DNA of 64,000 nt from Apus apus (lineage: Eukaryota > Chordata > Aves > Apodiformes > Apodidae), in contig NC_067301.1 in NCBI RefSeq assembly GCF_020740795.1, forward strand, positions 930,001-994,000, written 5' to 3'. The notes under the pieces were generated by a model. The model was given only the letters and a program-made list of their open reading frames with translations, ran no database searches and was not told the DNA's origin. The position numbers and the translations under genes are program-made. Below, piece after piece: positions 12,701 through 27,700 of this stretch (within the stretch, counting starts at the first letter, position 1; each line of letters starts with the position of its first letter).

Positions 12701-15700
12701 TGTCTGTCTAGGAGAGGCTGCAGCAGAAGGAATGCCAGCCCAATAACTCTCTTTAAGCTCTTTAAGACCTTTCAAGGCTTTCCCAAATTCCTGTTTTACA
12801 ACAAGATGAAAACTGAGGGTGTGGAGGCATTTTGACCGCCAAGGAGCTTCAGCTTTGGCCGTCCAGCGTGCTGCTCTCTTGGTTTGTCTCCTTCCAGTCT
12901 CTTCTGAAAATTGCTGAATTAGCTTTAACAAACTGGTACTGGAAAGATAATGTTGCTAAATCCCACACATGCTCATCTGATGGATTTTAATTAACCTTTT
13001 CCCTGTAGCTCTGTAATCCAGACTAATTGCAGCAGGGATTAAAGCCTGGCACTGCTGTCTGGCCAGAGTGAACCTCAGCGGTGAATCTCCTGCTTGTGCT
13101 TCCAGCTGGGATCCATTTCCTTCTCCTCAGCCTTTCAGAGGAGATAAACTGCCTCTGTACCAAATATTCAGTAATTTGCAGAGCTGCTGTTGCCACTTTC
13201 TTTCCTCTGACACAGAGCTCATAGCATTTCTTCTCAAAGGACCAGTGCGTGGTCAGGTTGAGTGCACTCAGCCACAGCTGTCTCCTTGCAGCCTTCTTTC
13301 TTTTTGGGTCCTGTGTTCATCTTCCCTACATCCAACTACAGCATTACTCTCCTTGGTGCATGGAGCCAGTGTCTGAGATCTGATGGGTTGTTCCTGTTTG
13401 GGAAGAGGCTGACGAGAGCATCAGCTGATTCTGGGGTAAGCCCCGTGTTCTTCTGGATGAGGACATGAACTCTGGTTTCCTTACTCCATAAGGAAGTTTC
13501 TCTGCCCAGGTCCCACTCCCAGGCTCTGTCTCCACTCAGTTTTCCTGTCAGCCCTGGTGGGACCAGCTGGTGCCCCTGCCCCATCCACACCAGCCCAGCA
13601 GAGCGTGCAGGCACGTGGGCTCAGTGCTCTGTCCTGACGTGGCTCTGGGTTGCTCAGAGTCAGGAGGAGATGCCTGTATGCTTCTAATTTTATTTCTTTG
13701 GCATATTAATTTCAACCAGATTTTGTCAGCTCTCCAATAGGAAAATAAGCTCCCTGTGCCACAAACCACATCTTGCAGAGCATCGTGCAGCTTTCCAGGG
13801 CTTTGTACTGCCAAGATGTGCACCAAGGACAACGTGACCCTCCCCAGTCATGCTCTGTCCTGGCCCTGGCAAGCAGCTCCTGCTGCCTCCTGGTTTATAT
13901 TCCTGGGCAAATCCCTGGGTAGGTCAGAGCTGCAGCTGCTGAGGGTGGATCTGCCACTATCCCTGGGGACAATGCAAGTGATCCCACTGAGATCCTTCCA
14001 ACACAGATCCTACTGGGAACTGCAGCTCTTCCCACCTTCCTCCCTCTGTACTCCAGAATCTGTCCCAGGGTGTGGGAGGGCAGTTCTGGGCTGCAGGACA
14101 GATCCTGGTGCCTGGGCATGGCAGGGCAAGGGCTGCCCAGAGCTGGAAAAATGCAGAAAATGCAAACTCTGCAAAGCATCTGCCCTGGAGGTGCCTCTTT
14201 TCCTTGTGTGCTCACACCAGAGTTTGAATTTGTTTGGGCAAACTGCAGAGTTGTGTTATTTCCCAAGACTCAAATTTAATATTTTTTGGGCATGACCCTG
14301 CTGCCCTCCTGGCAGGGGGGGAGGTTTTATTTTGGGCACAGCATCATGTAGCATCTGTTCAACAATCTCTCTGCTAGGGCAGGAGATAAGCAAGGCTCCA
14401 GAAGGGAGAAGGGGACCTGGTGGGTCCCATGGGGAGTGATGGGGGCACTGGGAAGGTGGTGGGTGCTCTTACAGCTGGAGCGTGGGGCAGCACTGGCTGC
14501 TTTCCATGGCCAAGGTGGGACAGGGCTTTGGGGTGGGGAGAGCCCCCTGCAATCACAGAGATTTACAGGGTGGAAAATACAAAGAGAGAAGAAGAGATAT
14601 TAAGAGAGGAGATGTGTAATTACTGGGTATGAGTAATGGGGTGAAAGTAAGAAGTTTATTCAACACATCACTAACTTTTCTGGACAGTAAATTCTCTGTG
14701 GTTTCAGATTAAGGTTGAAGGGAAGCAGTGGAATAGTCATTTAAATGCAGACCAAAAAACTTTATTACTCTATATAGAAATCTTCCCAAACCCCAGTTTT
14801 CCTGTTCTTGAGCTGAACAGAGCCAATTCTGTGTATTAATAGCTAATTCTGCCCAGAGAGACGTTTTAAAAAGGAAAAAATAGCAGAAATGCAAAGTATG
14901 AAACCTGGTCCAAACTCTTTGGGTGACACAGTGTCAGGTCACTGCCCTGGCCACGGACTCTGGGCAATGTCCTCTTTGAGTTGTCAGACCAGAACACCCA
15001 AGTTCAAGGTTTGTGGGGACATTGGGGAGCTGTAGGGTTGGAGGAGCTGTTAGAGGAAGGGCTCAGGGGACCTGAGTCCCAGTGTTGCTCTCCCTGCCTT
15101 CCTGCCCTTCTGTGGAGCAGTGAGTGCATCATCTGAGGCTCCAAAGCATCCAGATCATGTAAAGCCTTCACAGAGGAAAATTATTTTATTTGAGCTGGGT
15201 TTCTTTGGCATCTCAGATTCATACCACTGCTTTTTTTTTTTTTTTTTTTCCCTTCCCTGAAAAGCTGTTTTGGATTTGGGTTTCTCTTTGCAGAGCATCA
15301 CTTTTTTTTTTTTTTTTTTTTTAAGTTTCTGCTTCACCTCAAAAATCTATTCTTTTTCCTTTATTTTAAAGTCAAGTCTCTTGGGAAAAAATGGAGGAAA
15401 ATGTCAAAGCCATCTAAAATGTCCATGGGAGGAGTTTACAGTCTTCTGAATAAGCAAAAGCCTGACATTACAGAAATTATCCTTTTCTGCTGGGTTAATG
15501 AAGGGTGCAGTTATACTGGGGAAGAAGGAGCCACTGCAGCAGGAGGTCAGAAGGCAGGATTGTGGGTTCACTGGGCAACACCAGGACAGAAAGGGGCATT
15601 TTCATGTGCTCTGATCCTTAGGATTTAACTTTGTAGCAGTGAGAAGCTCAGAAGTATTCCAAGTCAACAAACATTTTTATTATGACTGTGTTGCTCAGAA

Positions 15701-18700
15701 GCTCTGAGCCAAACAAACATCCCCTTTCCCACTTTGCTTCCCATTCCTTCCCAGACCCAGTCCGTTTGCTGGCTGCTCACTGATCTTGTTGGCAATGAGT
15801 CTGATGAACGTGAAATTAATCTAATTAATGGACAGTTTTAGCCTTGGCTTCAGTCAAGGTAGCATTTCTCCTTTTCCCGTGGTTTTTGATGCCCTTTCCC
15901 CCCCGGTGGGAGTGGCAGAGCTGGCAGAGCTGGGTGATGCTGGGGCAGGGGAGCAGGATGCGGGCGCTGGGCAGGGCTGGGGCCCCCGGCAGGTTTTTGC
16001 ACCTCTGGCTTGCAAAGACACAGTCCAGGGCAACGCCCTGCAGTGATTCACTGGGGAAATGTTTCTTTATCTAATTAGTAGCAGTTAGTGATGAGGGTGC
16101 CAGTTCACAGCTGGGCTCGGGCTGGTCCTGCCACTCCCCTGACCCGCTGCACTTTGCAGCGGGAAATCGTGGGGAGGGCTGAACATGTCTCACCAAATGC
16201 AGAAGGAAGTGCACAGAAATGCTTCCAGACCCAAAGCTACTGAAGTTTTTCATCTCTCCATAATGAAAAAGGAATTGCTGGTTGGCTTTTTTTTTTTTGC
16301 TGTTGATATTAATGTGATCTTGTTCCTTCATCTGCTTGGAGACCTGTGGTCCCTTCCAGCCTGGAGGGCAGTGTCCCTGTGCGTGCACACACACAAACAG
16401 CAGGAATGAGGGAACTGCACAGCTACACCACAAACATCCTGATTATTTCTAATTACAGCCAGATGAAGGAGCCTTGTGTCTCAGAAACTTGAAATTGCCT
16501 CTGACAAGCTTCTGATACACATCTTAGTTAGCACCATGTAGCTGGGCGCCCTGAGCACTTCTACATTTCTTCTCACTTCTGGAAGTGATTCCCAGCACTT
16601 AAAGGTGATGCAAGGCCAGTGAAACAGGACTGAATCTCCCTTTCTGTGACATGCTGCCATCCAGCTCTCTGGTTTTGAAGCTCTGATAATAAAACCAGGA
16701 TTTTTTTTTTACCCAGAATTGATGGGCCAGTTCCTGTTTCAGCTCTTGAAAGATTGCTCAGCACTTGGCAGAAGGTTTCTCTGGCTCAGAGGCTGCCTTT
16801 TGTTCGAGGGCCTGTAGTTTTACTGAGAGCAATGGGCTTGCTCAGTTGTATTGGCCAAGCAGATTCCTTGTTGCAGGAATGCTGCCTTTGTTCTGCCAGG
16901 CTTGATCTGGCGATGGAGACTGGAGGAGACAGCTGGGGACCTGCAGGCAGAGCCTCACCATTTGTAGCCTTTTGTATTTGGGGATCAAGCTGGAACTCAT
17001 TCTGTTTTTAAGTACTGTATAATTATGAACAAATCCTTGCCAGTCATACAACTGATCCATTGCAACAGCCTTCTCCAGGTATGGAGTGTCTCCCCTCTCC
17101 AGTGGTGCACAGCAGTTCCATCCTTGACATTTCTTAAACAGCTTGGCTGACTCAACAGCATTCACTGGCTGCCTTGTTCCCTCTGCGTTCGTTCCTCAAA
17201 TCTGGAGTCCGTCAACAGAGGATAAATAACCCTCGCTGCAGATCCCATCCTGCCCGCTCCTCTGAACTTGTTTCCTTCTTCCCTTTCCTCTGTTGCAGAT
17301 GTGGATGAGTGCCAGGTCCACAACGGGGGCTGCCAGCACCGCTGTGTGAACACCCTCGGGTCCTTCTACTGCGAGTGCCGACCCGGCTCCCGCCTGCACG
17401 CGGACGGCAGGACCTGCCTGGGTAAGGACAGCTCACACCCTGCACTCCTGCTGCACGTCCCTTGCAACCAGTACCTGGGGCATCGCCCACGGAATGTGGA
17501 CATGCTTGGCTTATCCCCTCCCATCCGTCCTCTGGGCAGGGCACGTGAGGTGACAGTGACGGGTGGCCTGTCCCTCCGTTCCGTAGCATCCTGGTCCTCT
17601 TTCCTAATGAGTTTCCATTACTGGCTTCATGGTGTTTCCTGCTCTTCAGTGTGGACATGTACAAGTTTGACTGGTTTGCAGTTCCTTGGTTTACTCTGGT
17701 GCAGGAGAAGTAACTCACAGTGCTTTGGTGCTTCTGCTTTTGACACAGAGTGCACCAGATGTGGCATTTTCAGGACTAATACATAAACTAGGTCACGAAA
17801 AGGTTTCAGTCAATCTTCATCTCCACCTCAACTATTTCCCTGCTCTTCATGGTTGGCACGAGGTGTGACAGGCAGGTAACAACACATGGGGCTGTGTGTG
17901 GAATGGTGGCCACGATAATCTGGAACCTCTTCCCTGAGGTGCTGGCCATGGCTCTGCTGGGCTGGTGCGTGTCCAGACGTTACAGTTCAGGTGCCAGGTC
18001 GGGCTTGCAGGTGATTTCTGGGCCAATTTCTTGAATGTTGTTGTTCACCTGCCCCAAACTAGAGGCTCCTCGAGCCTGGGGTGGAGCTTGGAGCCTGCCT
18101 CCCAGCATCTGCTGCTGCTGTTGGTTTTATTATACCCCTTCTCCCTCACAGCTTCATTTGACAGATTTTTCCATTTTTTAAGGGATCTTTTCGTAGAAGT
18201 GGAAAGAATTCCTGGGTGATGGCATTAGAAACATTTGCTGGGTTCTTTTCTCAGAATATAGTAATGTTTCAGAGTTTGCTAGGAAGAACTGTGTGGGCCT
18301 GCATGTTCCAGTTGGGAATGGTGATGTGAGTGGGGAAAAAAGCCACCCAAGGAAGTGGTTCCCCTGTGCCCAGAGCAGCACAAACTGCACATCTGTCCAC
18401 AGCTGCCCCTGCTGTCTGATGAGGCTCTAACAAGTGCAGGGAGATGTACCCTTGAGGTGCAAGTTCCCCGAGTGCCCTGTATTTGGCTGGAAAAATTCAG
18501 CAGCAAAAGGATGGCAAAAAAAGGAAAAAAGCCACCCATTCCCAGCCCACTGCTCCAGCACTGACGTGTGAACTTGTGCTGATGGCTGCACAGTGCTGCC
18601 GGGTGCATGTGCTCTGGCATCTAATCATTGTCTTTATAATACATAGTTCTCTTTTTTTTTTTTTTCTTTTGTGGCATAGAGGGATTTTGCCCCCATTGCC

Positions 18701-21700
18701 TCTCAGGGTAAAACCTGAGACAAAGAAATAAGGTGTGTTTGCAGCAGGGTCAGCCCCAGAAGGGGACACGATTTCCAGAGAAAGTATAAAAGGGATCACT
18801 ACAGGAAGGAATCTCTGGTTTAAAAGCAATTTCCGTCATTTGCTCTCATTCTTCAGGCTTCCCTGTTTGTGTGGCTGGGTGTGCAGAGCGTTCCTGCTGG
18901 GATGGGGGCAGGCAGAGCTCCCTGCTCCGTGCCCAGCACTGCCAACCTGCTTTGCATTAAACTCGTGAGCCTGTATTTGCCATAAGGCGCGTGGTGTCGG
19001 AATTCCTCTGCCAAAATTCGGGCTCTCTATTCATGAAATCTGATCTCCTCCAGGAGCAGCTCAGGCAGTTTCTGGAGGCTCTGGGGAAGGGGCTGGCAGG
19101 AGCTGTGTTAGTTCAGCCGTGCCTGTACCCCCCTGAGCTGCAAAGTGCAGCGGGAAAGGAGCTGCAGAGCAGGCAGGGCAAGCGACCACGCTCCCTGCAT
19201 TGTTGGCCAATACTCCTTTCTAAAATAGCAACAGAACAGAGCTAAAGATCTGGCTTTCTCACTTCAGGCCTGGTGGCTTTTGTTCTTTACACGTGTAACA
19301 GAAATGTGCATTTATGTGTGTATGTTTATCACACCTCCCCAATAGCTCTGTACCAGCCTGCTGAACCAGTCATGCAGAGGGGTGGCAGTAAACTGATTTT
19401 TCTTGTAAAAGCTCAGAGCAGAGCACAGACTTAGCAGTTACTCCTCTGTTTGTGGCTGCCTTCTGTGCACCCACAGACAGAAGGTTGCCTGGTGCCATGA
19501 CTGCCCCATTGGGCACCTGGTCCCTGGTGTCCTGCCCCTATGGACTCTGTAGGGTGGGTTTGGGTCACTTTGTGGCAATCCCGTGTGCTCTGTGGTGTTC
19601 CCACAAGTACACACAAGTGGCTCTTCCCTTTAGTGCTCGGTCTACATAAATATTTACACTGCCAAGTCAGAGGCTTTGCTCCAACTTGATCTTGGAGCTG
19701 ACAGGGGCTCATTATGCCAGCGTTCCTGACAAGAGGTAGCAGGCAGGGAGGGCGGGCAGGGCGCAGGCAGCTGCAGCAAACTTTGTGCTCCCTCCCTTCA
19801 CACTCCCGTGCTCATGTTCCAGATTGTCCCTCCCTGATTGCTGAGTTTAAGGGCAGCTGTAACAGGCAGGGAGAGCAACATGCCAGCATGGTGGAAAGCA
19901 GCAAGAGCAGCCTTTGAAGTGTGGTGGGGACCCAGTGACAGGGTCTGCCCCAGAACAGAGCTGCTTTTAGAGGCTGAGCAGCTGCTGCACGGGAAGCAGG
20001 ACAATAGCCTCCCTCTGTGGGTACAACTGGATGGTTGAGCTTTACCCAGTGATGAGCTGCTTTATAGTTGTTGGCTGATACCTAGGAAGAGCTGGTTTTG
20101 TTGCCTTGGTTGATACCTAGGAAGAGCTGGTGGTTGCAGTGTACAGCAAAGTCAGAGCTGTGGAGTGATGCTGCGTGGGTCAGAGTAAAGGGGTTTGTGT
20201 CTGGGCATGTAACCTCCATTGCAAGGGGCAGAGCTGGGACATTGCAGTGCCTGGCAGCTGCTTCTTGGGCTGAGGGCAGCAAGAAGTGGTGGATTTCGCT
20301 CAGCCACGTGTCTTGTGAAGTCTGAGGCAATGGTTTGATTTCAACTAAGTTGTTTGTTTGTTTGTTTTGAGGGATTAGGTGAACTGATAAAATCTGTATT
20401 TCTCTTCAAGTTGGGTTATCCTTTAATTTTGCTGGTCAGGTAAGACTCAGTGCTGCAAAAACAGGAAGCAAAAAAAAAAGCCACTAAATAGAAGGAATAG
20501 GCTCAAGGTAGAGGAACTGGCGACAGACTCTCCCATCCCTTTCCCTCTCCTCCAGAGCTGTGGGGATGCTCTAGCTGGGTCCAACTGGAGATGGGCTCTA
20601 CGCAGCTGCTGGCAGCCCTGGTGAGCAGCAAGGCAAGCCAGGGAGCATGCTGGAGACAGAAAAAGCCCATTGCCCTGAAGTTTCTAGTTAAGGTCTGTAA
20701 AACCACAGATCTAATTCTTTAAATGTTTTCCAATCCCCACAAAACCCACAAAGGCTTCAACAACTCGGCAGTGCAGCCTGACGCAGAGGCTCCCGAATTC
20801 CCGAGGCAGCTCTCCAGGGTCAACCTGGACACAGACCCACTCTGGCTCAGGAGACCACCAAAAATACCTGAAAGCCACCTTCCCCTGTTCTTCTCTGTGT
20901 CTTGCAGCAACTTGCAGCCACTGTTGATGCTTGGGATAGCCTGCAGCTCAGTTGTGCAAGAAGCTTTTGTTGCACCTTTGTTGTTCAAATACAGCAGTCA
21001 CTGGTGAATTTCATACAGGAGGGAGGGAGAAAAAGAGCAGGCATTTCTATTGAAAGTGAAAGACAACAAAAAGAACCATTGGACGTCCTGAAATCACCTC
21101 TTTCTTTATCAGAACCACATGGGCTGACGGCTTCAGGTCCTTCGCTGCTTCAGCAGAGGGATGAACTCCAGTCCAAGGCAAAGAGTTTAATCAGAGCCAA
21201 TTGCTTTTGTTGGCCTGTGGAGGGGAGAGAGATGGTCTGAATTAACACACAACATGTTTCTGGAAATTGTCTGAGGTTAGAATAAATCAGTTTGGGATTA
21301 CATGATGTATCCCTGTTTATATTAAGAGTACTTCAAATGAAGAAATCTCCAATATAGCAACGCTTTGTATAGTGAATAGAAGGACAGTGCTGTGAAGGTC
21401 TGTGTGGGCTTGGGCTGTGTGCATGAAGGGTAATGGGCTGTGTGCATTCCTAGAGGGTTTTGATTTGTGTGTGTTGCACAGACAACTTGCATGTTTTAGA
21501 AAACGTGACCTTTCTTTGTCCACTGGCACCCTTCTCAGCAGTTTCTTAGATTGGATGGTTTTGTGTGATGCTGCCCAGGGAAAGTCCTGCTCAGCTCCAG
21601 CTCCAGCTGCTCACAGTTGCTTTTAAGGTCTTAACTCATTGCTTCTGAAGGCAAGTTATTGGATCTGAAGGAAAGGTGATAGGTATGTGAAAGACAAGCA

Positions 21701-24700
21701 GCCAGAGCCGGGGAGCCCCAGTCTCACCAAGTGAAGGGCTCTCACCACCTCTGCAGTGTAAGGTTGTGCTCCAGGTTCATGCAGTTATTGCCTCCTGTGT
21801 TAGGCTGCTGTTTTCATCCCTTTTTATCCACTTCCCAGGTCTGAGAGGGTCAGAATTGAGGAGCTAGCATCTTTCAGCAGGACTGCACTCCCTGCAGACA
21901 CAGGGGATGGAAGGAACCTCCCTCTTGCAGACGATGAAATATCATCTGTGGAAAATCTGTCTGAGCTTTAATTACAAAAATCTGTGCGATGTACAAGATG
22001 ACACTGGATTTGGCAATGTTGTCACAGCAATGTTAGGCTAGGAAAGCATCTGGGAATGGAAATATTTTTAGAGTGGTTCTGTAAACAGTCAAAAAAAAAA
22101 AAAAAAGCAGTAATTAAAGCAAGGCCAGCAGTGAGGTCTGCTGGCTGCTATCCTGCAAGAAGCCAGCTAAGGAGACCCAGAATTAGAAGAGCCTTGCTTT
22201 GATGGAAAGACACCCCAAACAATTGTAAGATGGTTCATTTGTTTGGTCTTTTTATTCTGGCTTCACAAATGGAATTAGTTTGTATCTTAACAAAACTGAC
22301 CCTCACTGCACGGGGTGGGTGGCTCCGCGTGGCACAGTTGCTTTGCTCCCAACATGGCATGTGTGACACCAGCACTGGGCGCTGAACAGCCAGTGATGCC
22401 AGACTCTTCTGCCCCTGCACAAGTCTCTTGGCAGAGGAGGATTTCTGGTTCCCATTACCCACAGAGGTCTGGAACAGCCCCACGATGGCTGAGACCACAG
22501 CACGCACTGGCCCCTCCATCAGTCTGTGCAGTGACTAGGAGGCTCAGATGGGGTTGTGATCTCCAGCAGTACATCTGCTGGCAAAGGAGCTGCGCTGAGA
22601 GAAGCACAAGAGGAAAGAAAATGCTCAGCCAGACCCCTGTGCTCTCTGCTTCACCCCTTACCTTCTGTTTGTGGTCTGCAGAGCAGTTGAGATGTGTATA
22701 GGCAGTCCTGGCACTTGGTTGTGCTGAACAACCTTGGCCAAGGAGGATGAGCTGAAGCAGGAACGTGTCTCCTTCCCATTGGTGTCCATACCCTGCTCCA
22801 GCTGCTCATGGCAGCCCAGCATTGCCATGCATGTGGAGGTTTTTAATGGTTTCTCTGCCCTTCAAGGAAAGGTTTTGCCATTGCAAAACTCCATCCTCAC
22901 CCCAGCATTGAGGGTATGGGGTGGGCACCACTCTCCAAAGCAACCCCAAGAGACACCATCATCTTCTTCCATGGAGAGACAAGGTGGCTGGGAAGCCTGG
23001 TGTGTCCAGCCCTGCAGGATTTCCATCTGCTTGAATTTTGCATGGTAAAAAAATCAAACAAACATGGACTTTATTTTATCCCACTCTGACAAGCTGTCTT
23101 GCAGAGGTATGCAAGGAGGGCAGCTATTTTGGTTGCAAATTCATATGAATAACTGTGTTCTGGGAGGTTATTTTAGATGGAAGATGTGTTGGCTTGTCAT
23201 GCATTGGCCCTGTACTTTTCCCATCTGAAGGAATGTTTTGGCATGGTTTTAATTTTTTAATTCTTTAAAAAAACCCACCAACACTCCAAGAGGAACAAAC
23301 ACATTATTTATAGATATTTTTGAATATATGTTATTAAACACTTTAATATATCAGAATATCTTAAAATGACCACCCATCTCTGCTAGAGCCTGAGTACTGT
23401 AACTCTGACCTGTAACTTTTCAGGAACGTTGAGTATTTTTGTTGTTTCCTTCCAAATGGATTAAAGGAAACAATGTCAGCACAGCTAACATAAACGGACA
23501 GTTCTTGCTCCAGCCATATGTTGTGCATGGCAGCACTTCCACCCTATGAAGTCACTTTTGTTCCCCCAAAATGTTGTTTAGCTAATTAGAGGCATACGAA
23601 GAGAAGTTAGATTTTAAAAGTTCAAAATGGGAGAGCTCCTCCACTCTGAGGCTTGTTTTATGCAAGGGAACTGTTTGCAGGGGAAAAAAAAAATATATAT
23701 ATATGTATATATAAATATATATATATACACACACACACACAATTTTGGCTTTTATTTTCCTCTCATGCCAAATAATTGTTTTTCACTAATACACAAGAGA
23801 GGCTTAATGAAATTACTTTTTCTATAGAAAATACTCTTTTGAATACTGTGACCAGGTGCTGGCAGAGCAGTGCTGCCCACCCACCCACTGCAAACATGCC
23901 CATAGCCCTGGGCACAGGTGTTGGGCAGACCCAGCTTCCCTTGGGATTCGGAGACCCTCTTAAAAGCAGAGACTTTTACTAGCATCTGCTTTCCAGGCTC
24001 TCCTGCTTAGCAAAACTCAGAAGGTTGCTGAGGGCACTGTGATTACCTGAAGTGTTAGTTTGTGGAGAGATGTTTTTCATTAGACTTTCAGCCTGCTTAT
24101 TCCTCAGAGTCAGCACATTATTTTATTCTGGAGTTTGAAGAATAGGTCAGAAACGTGTGAGACCTCAACTCCTCACACTGTTCTGCTGATGGAAACCAGC
24201 TCTGGGGTCCCACCCCAGCCTGGGCTGGGTTTTAGCCCTGTGGCACCCACATGCCTTTGATGTGCAGCCTGGTGTGTTTCACACTCATCCGTGTTTCCTA
24301 AGAGGAAGATCAGACTTTAAAAGTCAATAACCCAGTTCCTATAAGGGACACCTCTCTCTAACTGTCTCTGTTTGAGATGCTCACCAATTAAAGCTAATTC
24401 AGGAGACAGGCAGTGGTCTGAGAGGAGACTTTCATCACGCTGGAGACACATAATTACCCCAGGATTTACCAGAGTCTGTGAACTCCTCTCCAGAAAGTCC
24501 TTCCCTGCTTTATTTTCTAGCTCAGATTTCTCCTGGATACAACAAGGTTCAGCCTTCCCAGACAGCTGCAACCAAGTAAAAATCAGCTGGCAAGCTCTGC
24601 CCACCTTCCAGGTGTCCCCATCTCCAGTTTAACATCCTGCTTTTGTTGCTGATCCTGCAGAGCAGTCCCAGACCTAAGAACAGCAAGGCGGGGGGGAAAA

Positions 24701-27700
24701 AGGCTATTTTAAGACTGATTAATGATTAACAAAGCTTGTAAAGAGAAAAGAGTCCACATGTTGGGTCATAGGATCTGTTTTCTGCTGTAGCCTAGGCAAA
24801 AACCTTCTGTTGTCTGACTGAAATCCTTTGGGCAGCAGAGCTCCTTGCGCAAGGCCACACAGCAACGCTGCGGCATGGCCAGGAGCTGCAGCTCCCAGTC
24901 CCGCCTGGGCTTGGGATGAGCTCGCAGCCCTTGCCCAGTGCAGGGCCCTGATGTCTGTGTCCTGTCCCCATCGTGTCCCTCACAGCTGTGAACACCTGTG
25001 CCCTGAACAACGGCGGCTGCGAGCAGGAGTGCGTGCAGGTGAGCCCAGCGCGGCATCGCTGCCGCTGCCGCCACAACTACCAGCTGCGGGAGGACGGCAA
25101 GAGCTGCGCCCGTGAGTCCCCGGGGGCTTCACTTGGGTCCTTTCTCAGGGGCAGGAGGAGGAGGGGGGGGTTGGACGGTGCGTGCACAGATGTCAAGCAG
25201 ATCAGGCTGGGGCATTTCCAGTAAAACCTCCGCATGTCCTATCGCTGTGTGCGCAGCTTGCTGGGAAGGGCCAGGGAGAGCTGCGGGAGCGTGGCCAGCA
25301 GCAGCAGAGCTGCACCAAGGCACCCACACTCCTGGGGAGGGGAAGGAGCAGCAGGCTGGTGCAGAGGGATGGGATCTTCTCCCTCTGCTTGCAGACAGCT
25401 TCCTGGCTGACCTGCTCCTGGCTGTGGGAGGGAGGGAAACTGAAGGGGACAGAAAACAGAAGTTGAATCTGCTCATTCGTGGCTGTTGGTGTTCAGGAAG
25501 TAGGAGGAGGAGAGTCTTTAGCTGTGAAGTTGCTAAGGGAGAAGGAACAACTGGGATATTAAAATATAGCACTTTGTAGGGTTTTGTAGCATCTGCCTGG
25601 GTCAGATACTGGCAAAGGTCTCCATAGGAGGACCTGAAGCCAACTTGCCTAGGACTTGCTCTGTCATCTCTGTATGGACACGCCTATGCCAGGCTGCAGC
25701 TGGGAAGGTGTTCCAGGATCAGTGCCTGCCCTGTGCAGGATCTCACAGCACGTAAACCCTCCTGCCTGGGAGCAGCAGCCCAGCTTGGCTCCCTGGTGGA
25801 GAATGGTCTGTCACAGATTGCAGACTTTTGCTAGGCACAACTGCTCGATGCTGTGCTCTGCCCTGAGCACAGTGCCAATAAGAGCTAGGGTTAGTATGGA
25901 ATAATGCTGCCTCTTCTGCTTGGCCCTGCAGTGAGGAACCCCTGTGCTGACAGGAACGGGGGCTGCATGCACCGCTGCCACAACCAGGGGGGCACAGCCC
26001 GCTGCCACTGCCACCCCGGCTACCGCCTGGCACCTGACAACAAGGCCTGTGAAGGTAAGAGCCCTGCAGCAGAGCTGGCAGGGAGAAAAGTGTTTCACCA
26101 GCAGAGCTCAATCCAGGGAACTGGGAGTGTGTGGGAATCCAAATGGAGTGATGCACAAACCTGCTGGAGGGGTGGCAGGAAAGCCCCCAGCTGAGATCTG
26201 TGCAAGGGCCCTGCTCAAGTTGTGTGGAACACTCAAGTTTCATGTCTTCCAATTTTCTAGGAAGCTTTACTATAATTCTGAGCTCTTAACTCCATTTACT
26301 TGTTGGTCTGGACCCCAGAGAAGAATTCAGGGTGCAAGAAAAGGGTGAAAAAAATAGTAACAGTTGTCCCTTTGAAAGAAGGTTTATAGCTCAGGCTGCT
26401 CTGCTGATCGATTGCTCATCTCTTGCAGATGTGAATGAATGTGTGACTGGAGCAGCCCTGTGTGCTCACCAGTGTCTCAACACTCGTGGCTCCTTCAAGT
26501 GTACCTGTAACCCAGGCTATGAGCTGGGGGCAGATGGCAAGAGATGTTACCGTGAGTATTGCCTGCAGGGCCCATCCCCTGGATCTGCTGCTGCAGGCAA
26601 GTGTTTGTGCACTGTCCTCTGGGACCCAGTGGAGCCAAGTTATAGCAGTCTTCTCTGAAGAATTTCACAAGCAGGTTTGGGGCTGTTTACTCTCCCACCA
26701 AGATAAAAAACTTTGTCTGATCTTTAAAGTTACCATGAAGCTACTTTTGCTGGTTTAGGCAATTCACTTGGAGCTATTTGGCTCCAAATAGTCCAAGTCC
26801 TGCTCTTGGGGACTTTCTTGGATGAGTTCAGCCAGCCACAAATGTGTAACTGAAGAAGGAATTGAGCTAGTGAAGTGATCACATCTGCTCCCATCAAGAA
26901 AATAAACACTATTATGCAAGAATGAGCCAGACTGTCCATACATCTTTGCTGAGCTAATACCCTTCAACAGGGACGGTTCAAAGCAGAGCTATCAGCATTT
27001 AGCACTACCTGACTGGCCCCCACAGGTGACAAAAAGCTTAGTTTTATTGCTGCTCTAGTCTTGGTTTTCCCAGTGATGCCCTGGTAAGGGATGCCAGCCC
27101 TGGAGGGTCCCTTTTAACAGCAGGACCAGTGAAAACACCAGCCCTGCACGTGTTCTGATGTGGCTCCTCCAGTTGTAGGGACTCATTGCTGTAACCATCA
27201 CCAATGCCTCTTCTTTGGTGCCAACTGTAGAATTAAGTAGCTTTCTTAAATGAAAAGTATTTCTCCCTGCCCTTTCTAGTACATTTCTTTTATGCCAAGC
27301 TGAGGCTGATCTTGCATTAATAAGAGAAGGAAGAACAGATAGACTGTATTCCTGTTGTGAAATCTGGAAGATAGTCTTCAACCACAGCACAGCTTTAGGT
27401 TTTGACATGCACAGGTCCACTGGGGAACATCAGCCTCCCCTTCTTTCATCTTCCTCGGGTCTGAACACACTAAAAACTCAATGTTCTTGAAGGCAAAAAT
27501 TGTTTTCCTGAGGTTCAGGGCTGAGTCAAAACTCCATGCTACAAGTCCCTTTTAGTTTAAGAAAACTTAATTAACTAGACTGAAGTTTACATAAACTTTG
27601 CCAAGCTAAGAAGATGTATGGCTGCTATTGATGTTTGTGCCTGCCATTTTTGACATGTCAGTAACATTTCTAGCTGTAGGCATCTGGTTGTTTCCATAGT

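Larger units (their letters stand above)
17422..24985 (+). other. MEGF6: MEGF6 intron
   Basis: This is a 7.6-kb intron. It contains a 25-bp tandem duplication at 20071-20130, an A tract near 22089-22107 and an AT/CA microsatellite at 23689-23741. No exon-like open stretch with EGF cysteine spacing was seen. Confidence 0.7.

Noticed and set aside
18330-18540. Repeated AAAAAAGCCACCCA string about 190 bp apart
   Set aside because: Too short (14 bases) and A-rich to mean more than chance in an intron.
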